Part shown: one piece after another, positions 50,035 through 58,045 of the stretch
Position numbering within the stretch: the first letter of the stretch is position 1
How the letters are laid out: the number at the start of each line of letters is the position of its first letter
Position numbers and translations under genes: made by a program
Notes under the pieces: model-generated
What the model saw: the letters and a program-made list of their open reading frames with translations, nothing else
Databases searched by the model: none
Told to the model about the DNA's origin: nothing
DNA from: Frondihabitans sp. Leaf304
GTDB lineage: Bacteria; Actinomycetota; Actinomycetes; Actinomycetales; Microbacteriaceae
NCBI RefSeq assembly: GCF_001423105.1
Contig: NZ_LMNV01000002.1
Span: 1,740,424 to 1,804,423, forward strand
DNA length: 64,000 nucleotides
Reading direction: 5' to 3'

Positions 50035-50643
50035 TCACCGGCCGTCGCGAAGGTCGGTCAGCGTGGTTTCCGCATAGACGATGTCGCTGAAACTAGCCCA
50101 GCATCCGTCGCCCAGCGGGGCTTGAGCGAGAAAACCGATCGACAGGGGCTCTGCCGCAGGGGCAAACCGGAACACCCGGACGAAGTCCCACCGCTCCCCA
50201 TCGTCCGACGAGTGGAACGCCACCGAGGATCCGATGCGTGCGGCACGCAGAAACACCCCCGATTCGTCAAAGACCGCACTGTTGCAGTCGTCTGAGTACC
50301 GGTCGGTGACGACGCTCACCACCATCGATTCGCCCTGGGGAGAGAACTCGTTGCACACCTTCGCCCAGTGATCCCGGTCGCGCCAAAGAGCAATGGCACC
50401 CGCGTCGAAGGTCGAACGCTCGCCTTCGACCACCACGCGCGCAGACACGATGAAGTCGCCGTCGGGCGCTATAAACGCCAGCGCCGTCGCAGCATGCTGC
50501 TGAGGTCCGCCCGCGGCGTCGTTCGTCCAGTCGACCCCCGCCTCCGCATGGAGAGTCAGCGTGCCGGCAGCCTCGTCGACCTCAGCCCGGCCTTCTGTGC
50601 CGGTCCAGTGGAGGGGAGGGAGTCCGGGAATCGAAAGGGTCAT
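50035..50643 (-). CDS. DUF1349 (concanavalin-like) protein
   Basis: A 202-residue soluble protein of the DUF1349 family, related to yeast Ree1, with a lectin-like beta sandwich. Family motifs are WTNDAAGGPQQHAATALAF, DAGAIALWRDRDHWAKVCNEFSPQG and AFHSSDDGERWDFVRVF. The function in bacteria is unknown. ATG 50643 is used. TAGCGT lies 5 nt upstream, so it may be leaderless. It stands alone between the peptide operon and a small membrane gene. Confidence 0.8.
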   Translation of the reverse strand: MTLSIPGLPPLHWTGTEGRAEVDEAAGTLTLHAEAGVDWTNDAAGGPQQHAATALAFIAPDGDFIVSARVVVEGERSTFDAGAIALWRDRDHWAKVCNEFSPQGESMVVSVVTDRYSDDCNSAVFDESGVFLRAARIGSSVAFHSSDDGERWDFVRVFRFAPAAEPLSIGFLAQAPLGDGCWASFSDIVYAETTLTDLRDGR

Positions 50644-50695
50644 GCTGCACGCTAACGGCGAGCAGCCCGTGGCCACAACGCTGAGGCGCTCTGCC

Positions 50696-50977
50696 TCAGG
50701 CTGCTGGGCGAGAGCGACGGCGCACTGCCGTCATAACCAGGGCCGCGGCCGCCACGAAGGCTACGACGGCGCTGATCCGCCCGACAACCTGGGCTGTGAC
50801 AGCCGAGTCATACTGCTCCTTCGTCACCACGATGTCGGTTCCTTCAGGAAGGAACGACACGAACACGGGCGCGAACGGGGCGGCCCGAGCTGTAGCGATC
50901 GCGCAGACCACGACAGTCGCGGCAAAGACGATACCGAGGGCGACCAGCCATCGATTCGAGAGCTGAGGTCGGGTCAT
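50696..50977 (-). CDS. Small membrane protein
   Basis: 93 residues with two hydrophobic segments (WLVALGIVFAATVVVCAIATA and VVGRISAVVAFVAAAALVMTA) and a basic tail RRRSRPAA. The loop between them is probably extracytoplasmic. Not recognised. TACGGT sits 6 nt before the ATG. Confidence 0.65.
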   Translation of the reverse strand: MTRPQLSNRWLVALGIVFAATVVVCAIATARAAPFAPVFVSFLPEGTDIVVTKEQYDSAVTAQVVGRISAVVAFVAAAALVMTAVRRRSRPAA

Positions 50978-50983
50978 GCCACC

Positions 50984-50989
50984 ACCGTA
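50984..50989 (-). promoter_or_regulatory. Candidate -10 box, leaderless mRNA
   Basis: TACGGT with exactly 6 nt to the ATG at 50977. Confidence 0.35.
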
Positions 50990-51037
50990 GCTCCGTCAAG
51001 TTGCCGTGACGCGCCAGGGGCATGGCAAGCTGCGACC

Positions 51038-51376
51038 ATGAACGACTCTCCCATCTCCCGATCGACCCTCTTGGATCAACACCTCGGCTCGGCCACCGAC
51101 GTGTCTCACGTGGAAGTGCGCCGAATCTCGATCTCGCCCTTCACGGTTGGCGGTGCGCACACGCACAATGGCCCCGTGTTCGGAGTGATCGAAAGCGGTT
51201 CCGCCACTTTCCAGATCGGCCAGGGAGACGAGACGATCCTGCGGGCCGGCGACGTCTTCTACGAACCCGCCGACGTCGTCATCTCCAAGTTCGACACCGC
51301 CGACGAGGCTGTGGTCTTCCTCGGCTACTTCCTTCTCGGCGAAGGCGCAGCGCCCGAGATCACCTTCTGCCAGTAA
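51038..51376 (+). CDS. Cupin-domain protein
   Basis: A 112-residue single cupin. Motif 1 is GGAHTHNGPVFGVIESGSATF with a metal-binding His pair, and motif 2 is ILRAGDVFYEPADVV. It lacks an additional catalytic domain, so it could be a small sensor or isomerase. The ATG at 51038 is used; upstream signals are weak. It is divergent from the small membrane gene. Confidence 0.78.
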   Translation: MNDSPISRSTLLDQHLGSATDVSHVEVRRISISPFTVGGAHTHNGPVFGVIESGSATFQIGQGDETILRAGDVFYEPADVVISKFDTADEAVVFLGYFLLGEGAAPEITFCQ

Positions 51377-51518
51377 GTGCCACAGGCCCTACAAATCTGG
51401 GTTGCCCACGGTGGGAATTAGTTGCCTAGCGTCGATTTTCAGTCCGCCATCCGCATCGATCACGCAAGGTAGCTAGTCCCCCGCGCAAGCAACGATCTGT
51501 GTTTGGTCTATACCGGCG

Positions 51519-51782
51519 TCAGTGGGTGTCATAGACGTCACGGCGGTGACCGACGGTAACCACGACAACTAACAGGACGTCGTCCTCGATTGTGTAGATG
51601 ATCCGGTAGTTACCCACCCGCACCCGCAGCCCCACCCGACCCTGCAACGCTTTCGCCCCGGGGGGTCTCGGGTTTTGCCCCAGGAGCGCGATGGCGCCCT
51701 GAACTCGACGGGCGTCTTGAGGGTCGATCTTGCGAAGCGCTTTGACGGCGGCCGGCCGCAATTCGATCCGGTACGTGCTCAT
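51519..51782 (-). CDS. RelE/ParE-type toxin
   Basis: An 87-residue RelE-superfamily protein: MSTYRIELRPAAVKALRKID, PPGAKALQGRVGLRVRVGNYRIIYTIEDDVLLVVVVTVGHRRDVY. The late Arg/Tyr-His residues of ribosome-dependent RNases are present. The start overlaps the antitoxin stop as ATGA, which fixes both. Downstream lies 140 bp without a gene. Confidence 0.92.
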   Translation of the reverse strand: MSTYRIELRPAAVKALRKIDPQDARRVQGAIALLGQNPRPPGAKALQGRVGLRVRVGNYRIIYTIEDDVLLVVVVTVGHRRDVYDTH

Positions 51783-52027
51783 TGCCAACCGAGGTCGGCC
51801 TTGACCTGATCCCAGGGTATGTTCGGCCCCTCATCAGCCATGGCCTCATCGAACGCGTGCACATCCTCGACGTCTTCGAGGGCATCCATCAACCGGTCGT
51901 ACTGCGCCGGGCTGATCATCACCGCCGCCGGTTTGCCATGCCGTTCCAAAAACACCGCCTCCGTGTGGGCGGTTTCTATCACCTCGGGCAGCTTCCCCCG
52001 GGCATCACTCACGCTGATCGTCGACAT
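51779..52027 (-). CDS. Phd/YefM-type antitoxin
   Basis: An 82-residue antitoxin. The N-terminal DNA-binding fold is ISVSDARGKLPEVIETAHTEAVFLERHGKPAAVMIS, and the acidic C-terminus (DALEDVEDVHAFDEAMADEG) binds the toxin. It is upstream of and overlaps the RelE gene. TACAGT lies 6 nt before the ATG, so the mRNA may be leaderless, and two TGTACA sites cover the promoter. Confidence 0.92.
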   Translation of the reverse strand: MSTISVSDARGKLPEVIETAHTEAVFLERHGKPAAVMISPAQYDRLMDALEDVEDVHAFDEAMADEGPNIPWDQVKADLGWQ

Positions 52028-52033
52028 GTCCCC

Positions 52034-52063
52034 ACTGTACAAAATGAGGGCAGCATTGTACAA
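52034..52063 (-). promoter_or_regulatory. Autoregulated promoter of the toxin-antitoxin module
   Basis: TTGTAC (-35) and TACAGT (-10) are 18 bp apart. TGTACA at 52036-52041 and 52057-52062 overlaps both boxes with a 21-bp (two-turn) spacing, typical for antitoxin dimers. The ATG follows the -10 box by 6 nt. Confidence 0.65.
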
Positions 52064-52127
52064 GTAGCGAAATCCTTGATGCGGGATCGTGACTCGCGCG
52101 AGAGCGCCGATAGGTGACGATGGTGCT

Positions 52128-52559
52128 GTGCCGAAACGACAAACGCGACTGATCGCTGCTGCAGGGCTCGCGCTAGCTTTCCCGCCTCTCCTCTCGGCAT
52201 GCAGCAACACCCCCGCCGACCCCATCGCGGCGGCCCGCACTCTCGCGGATGCCCCCGGCTGGGTCAGCGCGCCGACCGGCACGGACTGCGGTGACGTTGA
52301 TCTGACGGCCGATCGCAGCCTTCCCGACAAAGCCCTCAAGTGCCTTTCCGATGCGCGAGGCGCGGGCCACGAGGCTCGTCTCGCGTGGATCGAACGGACG
52401 ACGGAGGGTGACCCGGTTCCCTACTTCGCCAAGACCGAGGAGTCGGGCCTGACTGTCGTGTCGACCTCGGCATACGACAGCTTCGGCCAGGGCGGGTGGA
52501 GCGAGAACGAGTGCGCAGGGATCGCAGCACTCGGGACCTGCCTGGCCGACGCCGAGTAA
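52128..52559 (+). CDS. Secreted lipoprotein of unknown function
   Basis: 143 residues. The signal LIAAAGLALAFPPLLSAC ends in a lipobox-like LLSAC. The mature part is short, with four Cys (e.g. GTDCGDVDL and ALKCLSD) that could form disulphides. No domain is recognised. GTG 52128 has no Shine-Dalgarno, but GACGAT lies 6 nt upstream. GTG 52089 is an in-frame alternative. Divergent from the toxin-antitoxin module. Confidence 0.65.
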   Translation: MPKRQTRLIAAAGLALAFPPLLSACSNTPADPIAAARTLADAPGWVSAPTGTDCGDVDLTADRSLPDKALKCLSDARGAGHEARLAWIERTTEGDPVPYFAKTEESGLTVVSTSAYDSFGQGGWSENECAGIAALGTCLADAE

Positions 52560-52650
52560 AGCGGCCGGAGACGAGCGAGGTCGGAAATGAGCGCCCGGCG
52601 GGCCGGAGCTCGGGTGCCGGGATCCTTGTGTCTCTAGAAACGCGGCTAAG

Positions 52651-53034
52651 TCACAGGGCCTCACCGAGCTGACGCTCGATGGGCACCGTGCCCTCGACGA
52701 TGACATCGCCCGTGTGTGCGGTGGTGACGGTTTCGATGAGCACGATCTCGACCTCCTCGTCGGCGACGGGGTTGTGCTGCACGCCTCGGGGCACGACGTA
52801 GAACTGGCCCGGGGTGAGCACGACCTCCTGGTCGTCGGGAAACTGAATGCGGAGGGTGCCTGACACGACGAGGAACATCTCGTCTTCGGCGTCATGGGCA
52901 TGCCAGACCAACTCGCCGAGGAGTTTCGCGACCTTGACGTATTGATCGTTCACCTTGCCCACGACGCGCGGGGTCCAGTGCGCGTCGACCTGCTGGAGTT
53001 CGCGGGCGACGTCGGTCTCATGGGGAGTGGTCAT
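52651..53034 (-). CDS. Cupin-domain protein
   Basis: A 127-residue single cupin: HAHDAEDEMFLVVSGTLRIQF is motif 1 and LTPGQFYVVPRGVQHNPVAD is motif 2, with complete His/Glu/His metal ligands. Proteins of this type are often binding proteins or oxygenase-like. The start at 53034 is uncertain, and an in-frame ATG at 53052 exists. It is not linked to a pathway by its neighbours. Confidence 0.8.
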   Translation of the reverse strand: MTTPHETDVARELQQVDAHWTPRVVGKVNDQYVKVAKLLGELVWHAHDAEDEMFLVVSGTLRIQFPDDQEVVLTPGQFYVVPRGVQHNPVADEEVEIVLIETVTTAHTGDVIVEGTVPIERQLGEAL

Positions 53035-53088
53035 AGATCCATCGTGGGCCATGGGCGCTCAGACGGCGAGACGGACCTGTGCCGACGA

Positions 53089-53535
53089 CTACCGGGCCGC
53101 GCGCGCTACCCACTCGGCGATCAGCACCGCCGACGCATCGGTGATCTTTGTCACTGCGTACGACGTCGGCCACAGACCGGACTCGTCGTCGAGCGCAGCC
53201 ATCCCGCTGAAACCCAGCGTCGAGTATCGGGCCTTGTCGTCGATCCCACTTCGAAAGAACACGACCACCTTGCCGGCCTTTGCCCATCCGGGTTGGCCGT
53301 AGTACAGCTTGGGCACCAGATCCGGGGCGACTTCACCGACAATGACACCCAGCCTCTCGGCGAGGGACCGGTCAGGATCGCTCATCGCCGCTATCTTCTC
53401 CGCCACCGCAGTGGAGTCAGCAGCGGCTCGTGCTTCGGCGCTGAGCCGACGAGCGTCTGCCCTGTTCTCGGCGGCCCGCTGTGTGATGGCGGCTTTCTCT
53501 TCGGCCGAAAAGCTTTCTGACCCTGATCCGTTCAC
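53089..53535 (-). CDS. DUF1801 (YdhG/YjbR-type) domain protein
   Basis: 148 residues. A Glu/Arg/Ala-rich helical N-terminus is followed by the DUF1801 domain (LAERLGVIVGEVAPDLVPKLYYGQPGWAKAGKVVVFFRSG). GTG 53535 is chosen because GGGAGGG lies 6 nt upstream. Family members are described as iron-chaperone-like or remain uncharacterised. Relation to the adjacent cupin is unknown. Confidence 0.75.
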   Translation of the reverse strand: MNGSGSESFSAEEKAAITQRAAENRADARRLSAEARAAADSTAVAEKIAAMSDPDRSLAERLGVIVGEVAPDLVPKLYYGQPGWAKAGKVVVFFRSGIDDKARYSTLGFSGMAALDDESGLWPTSYAVTKITDASAVLIAEWVARAAR

Positions 53536-53677
53536 GAGAGACCCTCCCTTGGCGTCAGTCCAGCATGCCTCGAGGAGAGGCGAATTCTCTGCACATTGAC
53601 ACCCGCCAGGTCCGGGTTGCCCTCCCGGCACCTCTCGTGCCGAATTCTTCGAACCCAACCGATGGGCCAATCTACGA

Positions 53678-54262
53678 TTACGAAAGGGACGACGGCCGAA
53701 TGCTCGTCACGTTCTCCATCAGGAGAGCGTTGAGGGCACGGTAGAGGTCGTCGGGATTGCCGTCCCAGGTCTCGTCGACGATCCAGGAGTTGGTGATGTG
53801 AGTCGCCTCGGTGGTGATCCGGCGGGCTTCACGGGTGATCTGAGCCTCGCCGAGTCGGGTGCCGAAGAAGAACCGGATCCTCGACTCCACCCGGGAGACG
53901 ATGAACGGCCCCATGCGGGCATCGATCTTTTGGGCCATCGCGCCGATGCGCAGAGCCCGATAGAACAGACGCCGCTTCGCGTAATGGTGAGCGAAGGCAC
54001 TGAGAGGGGGCGTGTCGGAGGCCTCGATCTCGAACGTCGAGAGGTCGCGGGAGCACGCGTCGAGAGCGGCCTCCACGAGAAGTTCGTCGGTCGAGGCGAA
54101 GGCGTCGACGACAGTCGCATCATCGACACCGGCAGCGGCGGCAATCTCTCTCGTAGTAACCGCGGGAGTCCCCTCACGCTCGACCACCACGATTGCCGCG
54201 TCGAGAACGGCGGAACGGATCGCAAGGTCGATCGCCCCAGAAGGCTCGGCAGAAGTACCCAT
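53678..54262 (-). CDS. TetR-family regulator
   Basis: 194 residues from MGTSAEPSGAID. The HTH is at about 20-60 (AVVTTREIAAAAGV-type core: TPAVTTREIAAAAGVDDATVVDAF). The C-terminal domain contains FAHHYAKRRLFYRALRIGAM and MENVTSIRPSSL. GGAGGG precedes the ATG by 9 nt. Its target is not obvious; the hydroxycinnamate genes are further away and have their own MarR. Confidence 0.85.
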   Translation of the reverse strand: MGTSAEPSGAIDLAIRSAVLDAAIVVVEREGTPAVTTREIAAAAGVDDATVVDAFASTDELLVEAALDACSRDLSTFEIEASDTPPLSAFAHHYAKRRLFYRALRIGAMAQKIDARMGPFIVSRVESRIRFFFGTRLGEAQITREARRITTEATHITNSWIVDETWDGNPDDLYRALNALLMENVTSIRPSSLS

Positions 54263-54353
54263 GTCGATCGACCCTCCCCCTGCGCCGCCGCGCTCGCATG
54301 AGCCCGACGGCACCCAACGCTAGAACCCTCCCGACGCGACGACAAGGTCGACC

Positions 54354-54376
54354 GCCCACCCAGTTGGAGGGTGGGC
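54354..54376 (-). terminator. Hairpin downstream of the MarR gene
   Basis: 8-bp arms GCCCACCC and GGGTGGGC with a 7-nt loop start 10 nt after the stop at 54386. No U-tract. Confidence 0.5.
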
Positions 54377-54385
54377 AGGGCCCTC

Positions 54386-54892
54386 CTAAGCGTTCCCCGG
54401 GCCGGACGGTGCGTTTACAGTCGCGTCTTCGCCCCGCTCCAGCGCCGTGCGGATGTGGCCGAGCAGGGGAAGGGCATCTCGGAGCGTGCCCTGTTCCGCC
54501 GGAGTCAGGTCGCGCAAAATGCTGGTGAGAAGACCTTCGGCCGCCGAGTCGTAGACGTGGAGTTGCTCCCGGGCAAGATCCGTCAGGCCGACTTTGGTGC
54601 TGCGGGCATCCGCTTCGTCTGCGCGTCGCGAGACCAGACCGCTCCTTTCCATGGCAACGACGAGGTTGCTGACTGTCGGGCGCGCGAGTCCCAATTGCCG
54701 CCCGAGCACTGTGGGGCTCACCCACTTGTCGGGGAAGAGCCGGCGGAGCACCTCGATCTGGGCGTCAGGAATCAAGGGCAGGCCGGCGCGGGCCCGGGAG
54801 CTGTTCAGAAGCGTTCGGCGGAAAGGACCGATCTCGTCGCTGAGGCTCCGCGCAATCGCGCTCAGGCCCGTCGGGTCTCCGGAATCGTCCAC
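54386..54892 (-). CDS. MarR-family regulator of the hydroxycinnamate genes
   Basis: A winged-helix regulator of 168 residues. The recognition part is [34 protein letters not shown], with wing [24 protein letters not shown] 54892 is chosen because TATTCT lies exactly 6 nt upstream. The longer frame from ATG 54940 would leave only 20 bp to the divergent gene. It probably represses the decarboxylase through the dyad GTTTG-CAA-CAAAC (54924-54936), which covers its -35 box. Confidence 0.88.
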   Translation of the reverse strand: MDDSGDPTGLSAIARSLSDEIGPFRRTLLNSSRARAGLPLIPDAQIEVLRRLFPDKWVSPTVLGRQLGLARPTVSNLVVAMERSGLVSRRADEADARSTKVGLTDLAREQLHVYDSAAEGLLTSILRDLTPAEQGTLRDALPLLGHIRTALERGEDATVNAPSGPGNA

Positions 54893-54898
54893 GCAGAC

Positions 54899-54904
54899 AG
54901 AATA
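54899..54904 (-). promoter_or_regulatory. Candidate -10 box, leaderless marR mRNA
   Basis: TATTCT with exactly 6 nt to the GTG at 54892. Confidence 0.45.
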
Positions 54905-54923
54905 CGCGACCACGACGAAATAG

Positions 54924-54954
54924 GTTTGCAACAAACGCATTTCTGGGTGATAGT
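54924..54954 (+). promoter_or_regulatory. Promoter and operator of the phenolic acid decarboxylase
   Basis: TTGCAA (-35, 54926-54931), a 17-bp spacer, GATAGT (-10, 54949-54954), then 6 nt to the ATG at 54961. The dyad GTTTG/CAAAC at 54924-54936 overlaps the -35 box. Confidence 0.6.
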
Positions 54955-54960
54955 GGATTT

Positions 54961-55488
54961 ATGAGTATTCACACCAGCGTCGCCAACCCCACCCCCGAGC
55001 AGGGTCTGGACGCAATCATCGGCCACCGGTTCATCTACACCTACGCCAACGGATGGCAGTACGAGATGTACGTCAAAAACGCCACCACGATCGACTACAG
55101 GATCCACTCCGGCATGGTCGGCGGTCGGTGGGTCAAAGATCAGCAGGTCGACCTCGTCGGCCTCGGCCGCGGGGTGTTCAAGGTGTCGTGGAACGAGCCG
55201 ACCGGCACCAGCGTGGTGGTGAACGTCGTACCGGAAGACAGGGTTCTGCACGGCACCATCTTCTTCCCGCACTGGGTCGAACTCGACGGATCCAAGACAG
55301 TCCTTTTCCAGAACGACCACCTCGACCAGATGCGACGGTTCCGTGACGAAGGCCCGACCTACCCGATCTACGTCGTGCCCGAGTTCGCGCACATCACCCT
55401 CTTCGAGTTCGTCGGAGTCGACGACGAGACCATCATCGACACGGCACCCGGAGACCTGCCGGACGGCTTCGCAGACAGGAGCGACTGA
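54961..55488 (+). CDS. padC: Phenolic acid decarboxylase
   Basis: Non-oxidative decarboxylation of p-coumaric, ferulic or caffeic acid to vinylphenols, a cofactor-free cytoplasmic enzyme. The 175 residues match the family length. Motifs [59 protein letters not shown] and [14 protein letters not shown] are close to the family consensus, including the conserved Tyr, Arg and Glu of the active site. It is followed 1 bp later by an esterase and preceded by a divergent MarR regulator. Confidence 0.95.
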   Translation: MSIHTSVANPTPEQGLDAIIGHRFIYTYANGWQYEMYVKNATTIDYRIHSGMVGGRWVKDQQVDLVGLGRGVFKVSWNEPTGTSVVVNVVPEDRVLHGTIFFPHWVELDGSKTVLFQNDHLDQMRRFRDEGPTYPIYVVPEFAHITLFEFVGVDDETIIDTAPGDLPDGFADRSD

Positions 55489-55489
55489 G

Positions 55490-56269
55490 ATGGGCACCCG
55501 TGATGCCGAGGTGACCGCCCTCACGCTCGCGCACAATGGGCAAGTCATTCGTGGCCACGAATTCCGCCCTCGCGACGCCGCCGCCGACTCCCCGTCCGTC
55601 CTCATCGTCCACGGCTTCGGTGACTCCCACGTCGGCCCACAGCGCCTCTTCGTCCAGGTCGCCCGGCGCCTGGCAGACGCCGGCGCGGTCGTCCGCGCCT
55701 ACGATCGCCTCGGGCAGGGCACAAGCGACGGCGACTTCGCAGACATCACCCTCCGCGACGAGATCGATCAGGTGATCGTCATGGTCCGCGCATTCGCCGA
55801 CGACCGCTCCGCCCCGGTGCATCTGGTGGCACACAGTCTTGGCGCCGTCGAATCCGCCATCGTCGCAGCCCGGCTCCCCGACCTCGTGGCCAGCGTCACG
55901 CTCTGGTCACCCGCGGGCGTCGTGGTCGACGACATCACGGTGAAAAACGAGATCCAGGGGCAGTCGCTCGAGTCCGTTGCCGAGAACGGCGGTTTCGACT
56001 TCGGCGGCCTGTGGCTCGGGCAAGCCTTCATCGACGATGTCCGGAATAGCCTCGACGTTTACGCCGAAGCGGCAGGCTACAGCGGCCCCGTCGAGGTGCT
56101 CCACTGCACGGCCGACCAGATCGTGCCGCTCGAGTACGGGCGACGTTACGCGGAGCTCCTCCCCGGGGCCTCCTTCACCGCCATTCCGGGCGCCGACCAC
56201 GCCTGGTCGTCACGGCAACTGCGCGAGCAGCTCCTCGAGCATCTGCTGCCCTTCCTGAAACTGTCCTAA
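55490..56269 (+). CDS. Alpha/beta hydrolase (cinnamoyl/feruloyl esterase-like)
   Basis: A 259-residue alpha/beta hydrolase. The oxyanion motif is VLIVHGFGDSHVGP, the nucleophile Ser lies in LVAHSLGAVES (an AHSLG variant of GxSxG), Asp in LHCTADQIVPLEYG and His in GADHAWSS. A lid insert of about 40 residues follows the nucleophile, as in cinnamoyl esterases. There is no signal, so it is cytoplasmic. AGGAG precedes the ATG. With padC next to it, release of hydroxycinnamic acid from an ester followed by decarboxylation is the likely combined job. Confidence 0.85.
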   Translation: MGTRDAEVTALTLAHNGQVIRGHEFRPRDAAADSPSVLIVHGFGDSHVGPQRLFVQVARRLADAGAVVRAYDRLGQGTSDGDFADITLRDEIDQVIVMVRAFADDRSAPVHLVAHSLGAVESAIVAARLPDLVASVTLWSPAGVVVDDITVKNEIQGQSLESVAENGGFDFGGLWLGQAFIDDVRNSLDVYAEAAGYSGPVEVLHCTADQIVPLEYGRRYAELLPGASFTAIPGADHAWSSRQLREQLLEHLLPFLKLS

Positions 56270-56294
56270 GACAGCAGCCCGATGCACACCGCGC

Positions 56295-57251
56295 TCAGCT
56301 CGTCGGCACGACATCCCAGTGCTCGCGGATCAGACCGGCGTCGACCCGAAACAGATCGGCGGCGAGCAGGGGGTCGCCCGGCTTGGCCCCAACGGTCTGC
56401 GAGAAGGTCCACACGATGTCGCCGTCGGAGAGCGAGATGACCGACTGCTGCGCCGGGAACTGCGCACCGCTGCCGAACAGCTGCTTGAGCGCCGCAGTAC
56501 CGTTCGGCGCCACGGGATTGTGCTGCAGGTAGGCCGGGTCGAAAGAACGGTCGAGCACGGAGACGTCGTGGTCACGGAACAATGTGTTGTATGCCGAGAC
56601 GGCGAAGGTCCGGTTGCGCTCCTCCTGCCGCTCCGACGGCGCCTTGGTCGGCTTCGCGGGTCGGTAGAGGTCGCTGAACATCGTGTTCGTGTTGCCACTG
56701 GCGGGCGTACCGGTGGCGATCGGCTGGTCGAGCGACCAGTGCTCGACGACCTTTCCGTGGCGCATCCGGAAGAGATCGACGGCAGCTTCGCCCCGCCGTT
56801 CGTCTCGCGGGTCGGGAGCGATCTGCCAGTGCACCGCGACCAGGTCGCCGTCGGCTGCCAGGTGTTTGACGACGGCGTGTGCGCCGGGGACGCGCTTTCG
56901 GTCTGCGGCGAATTGCGCGAGGAGACCTTCCGGCCCCGACGTCGCGCCGGTCCCGTGGCCGACTGCGCCGGGGGCGACGAGCGCGGCCGCAAGACGCCGA
57001 GCGCTCGAGCTGGAAGGATCCGCGAATCCCCGCGAGAGGAGAGCGCGGATGGCGCAGGCGTTTCGCCGCTCGGCCGCGGCGTCCTGCCGATCGCCGCTCG
57101 TTCCGCCGCGCGCGGAATCGAGGGAGGCCGCGCCGGACGAATGAGCCACGGCAGGTGCGGCAATCGCGGTTCCGGAGACGCCCAATCCGGAGAGGAGGGC
57201 GGCACTCGCAATCACAGCGGTGCCGTACGCGCGGTATCGGTGCTTCATCAT
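56295..57251 (-). CDS. Secreted protein with two SnoaL-like (NTF2 fold) domains
   Basis: 318 residues. The signal peptide is AYGTAVIASAALLSGLGVSGTAIAAPA. Two tandem SnoaL-like domains follow: the first has AVVKHLAADGDLVAVHWQIAPD and RMRHGKVVEHWSLDQP, the second SYNTLFRDHDVSVLDRSFDPAYLQHNP and LFRVDAGLIREHWDVVP. NTF2 folds usually have about 130 residues, so the two halves fill the mature protein. Substrate unknown. GGAAGAG precedes the double ATG. It is divergent from an HxlR regulator across a perfect palindrome. Confidence 0.78.
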   Translation of the reverse strand: MMKHRYRAYGTAVIASAALLSGLGVSGTAIAAPAVAHSSGAASLDSARGGTSGDRQDAAAERRNACAIRALLSRGFADPSSSSARRLAAALVAPGAVGHGTGATSGPEGLLAQFAADRKRVPGAHAVVKHLAADGDLVAVHWQIAPDPRDERRGEAAVDLFRMRHGKVVEHWSLDQPIATGTPASGNTNTMFSDLYRPAKPTKAPSERQEERNRTFAVSAYNTLFRDHDVSVLDRSFDPAYLQHNPVAPNGTAALKQLFGSGAQFPAQQSVISLSDGDIVWTFSQTVGAKPGDPLLAADLFRVDAGLIREHWDVVPTS

Positions 57252-57366
57252 GGACTCTTCCTTCTCTCGTGTGGCTCGGAGGGAGGGATCCGGTCTCGCT
57301 GGTTGGCAGCGGCCACAGAACCCCGGGCCATCGCGACGACGATAGAGCGCGACGCCTCCCCCGCGG

Positions 57367-57380
57367 AAGGTACGTACCTT
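57367..57380. promoter_or_regulatory. Probable HxlR operator
   Basis: AAGGTACGTACCTT is a perfect 14-bp palindrome between the SnoaL-like and HxlR genes. HxlR-family sites often contain GTAC-type half-sites. Confidence 0.6.
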
Positions 57381-57384
57381 TTCG

Positions 57385-57390
57385 TAAGCT
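57385..57390 (+). promoter_or_regulatory. Candidate -10 box, leaderless hxlR mRNA
   Basis: TAAGCT with exactly 6 nt to the ATG at 57397. Confidence 0.4.
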
Positions 57391-57396
57391 ACTGAC

Positions 57397-57825
57397 ATGG
57401 ACGTTGGAAACACGGCATCGCGGGCATCGACCGAAGCAAAATCGCAGACCTTCGCGCGGTTCCCCGCGGCGTGTCCGAGTCGAGTCGTCCTCAGTCATGT
57501 CACGAGCCGCTGGGGCGTGCTCGTCCTGCTCGCCCTGGAGCCGGGAAGCATGCGATGGGGCGAACTGCGCCGCACCATCGAGGGAATCAGCGAGAAGATG
57601 CTCGCCTCCACACTCCGCACCCTCGAACAGGACGGCATCGTTCATCGCGCCGCCCAGGCGAGCATCCCGCCACGCGTCGACTACTCCCTGACCGAGACCG
57701 GAACCGAACTCGCCGCCCGGCTCCTTCCGCTGATGGACTGGATTCTCGACAACGCGGATGCGATCGTCGCCCGACCTGCCGTCACCACACCGGCCACAGA
57801 CCCTGGGAGTCGAACCCACCAGTAG
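57397..57825 (+). CDS. HxlR-family transcriptional regulator
   Basis: A 142-residue winged-helix regulator. Typical motifs are SHVTSRWGVLVLLALEPGSMRWGELRRTIEGISEKMLASTLRTLEQDGIV and PPRVDYSLTETGTELAARLLPLMDW. One Cys near the N-terminus (PAACPSR) is in the position used for redox or aldehyde sensing in some HxlR proteins. It probably controls the divergent SnoaL-like gene. It is not related by position to hxlAB at the start of the window. Confidence 0.9.
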   Translation: MDVGNTASRASTEAKSQTFARFPAACPSRVVLSHVTSRWGVLVLLALEPGSMRWGELRRTIEGISEKMLASTLRTLEQDGIVHRAAQASIPPRVDYSLTETGTELAARLLPLMDWILDNADAIVARPAVTTPATDPGSRTHQ

Positions 57826-57894
57826 GCGACCCGCGGCAGTGTCGGGAGGAAAAGGCTGTCGGGAGAGAAAAAGCAACGGGGGGAGAAAAAAGCG

Positions 57895-57924
57895 AAGCCC
57901 CACACTCCTTGGAATGCGGGGCTT
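57895..57924. terminator. Bidirectional terminator between hxlR-type gene and tRNA-Arg
   Basis: AAGCCCC (57895-57901) pairs with GGGGCTT (57918-57924). On the minus strand a run of six T follows shortly after, giving an intrinsic terminator for the tRNA transcript. On the plus strand it is followed by TGCCTT. Confidence 0.7.
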
Positions 57925-57972
57925 TGCCTTACTGCTGTCTCAACTCAGTTCTTCTGTGTCACTCAGACACTG

Positions 57973-58045
57973 TGCGCTCGAAGGGACTCGAACCCCCAAC
58001 CTTCTGATCCGTAGTCAGATGCTCTATCCGTTGAGCTACGAGCGC
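57973..58045 (-). tRNA. tRNA-Arg (anticodon ACG)
   Basis: On the minus strand a 73-nt cloverleaf is complete. The acceptor arms are GCGCTCG and CGAGCGC with discriminator A. The anticodon stem TCTGA/TCAGA encloses loop CTACGGA (anticodon ACG). The T arm is GGGGG-TTCGAGT-CCCTT-like. CCA is not encoded. It reads CGU and, with inosine, CGC and CGA. Confidence 0.96.
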
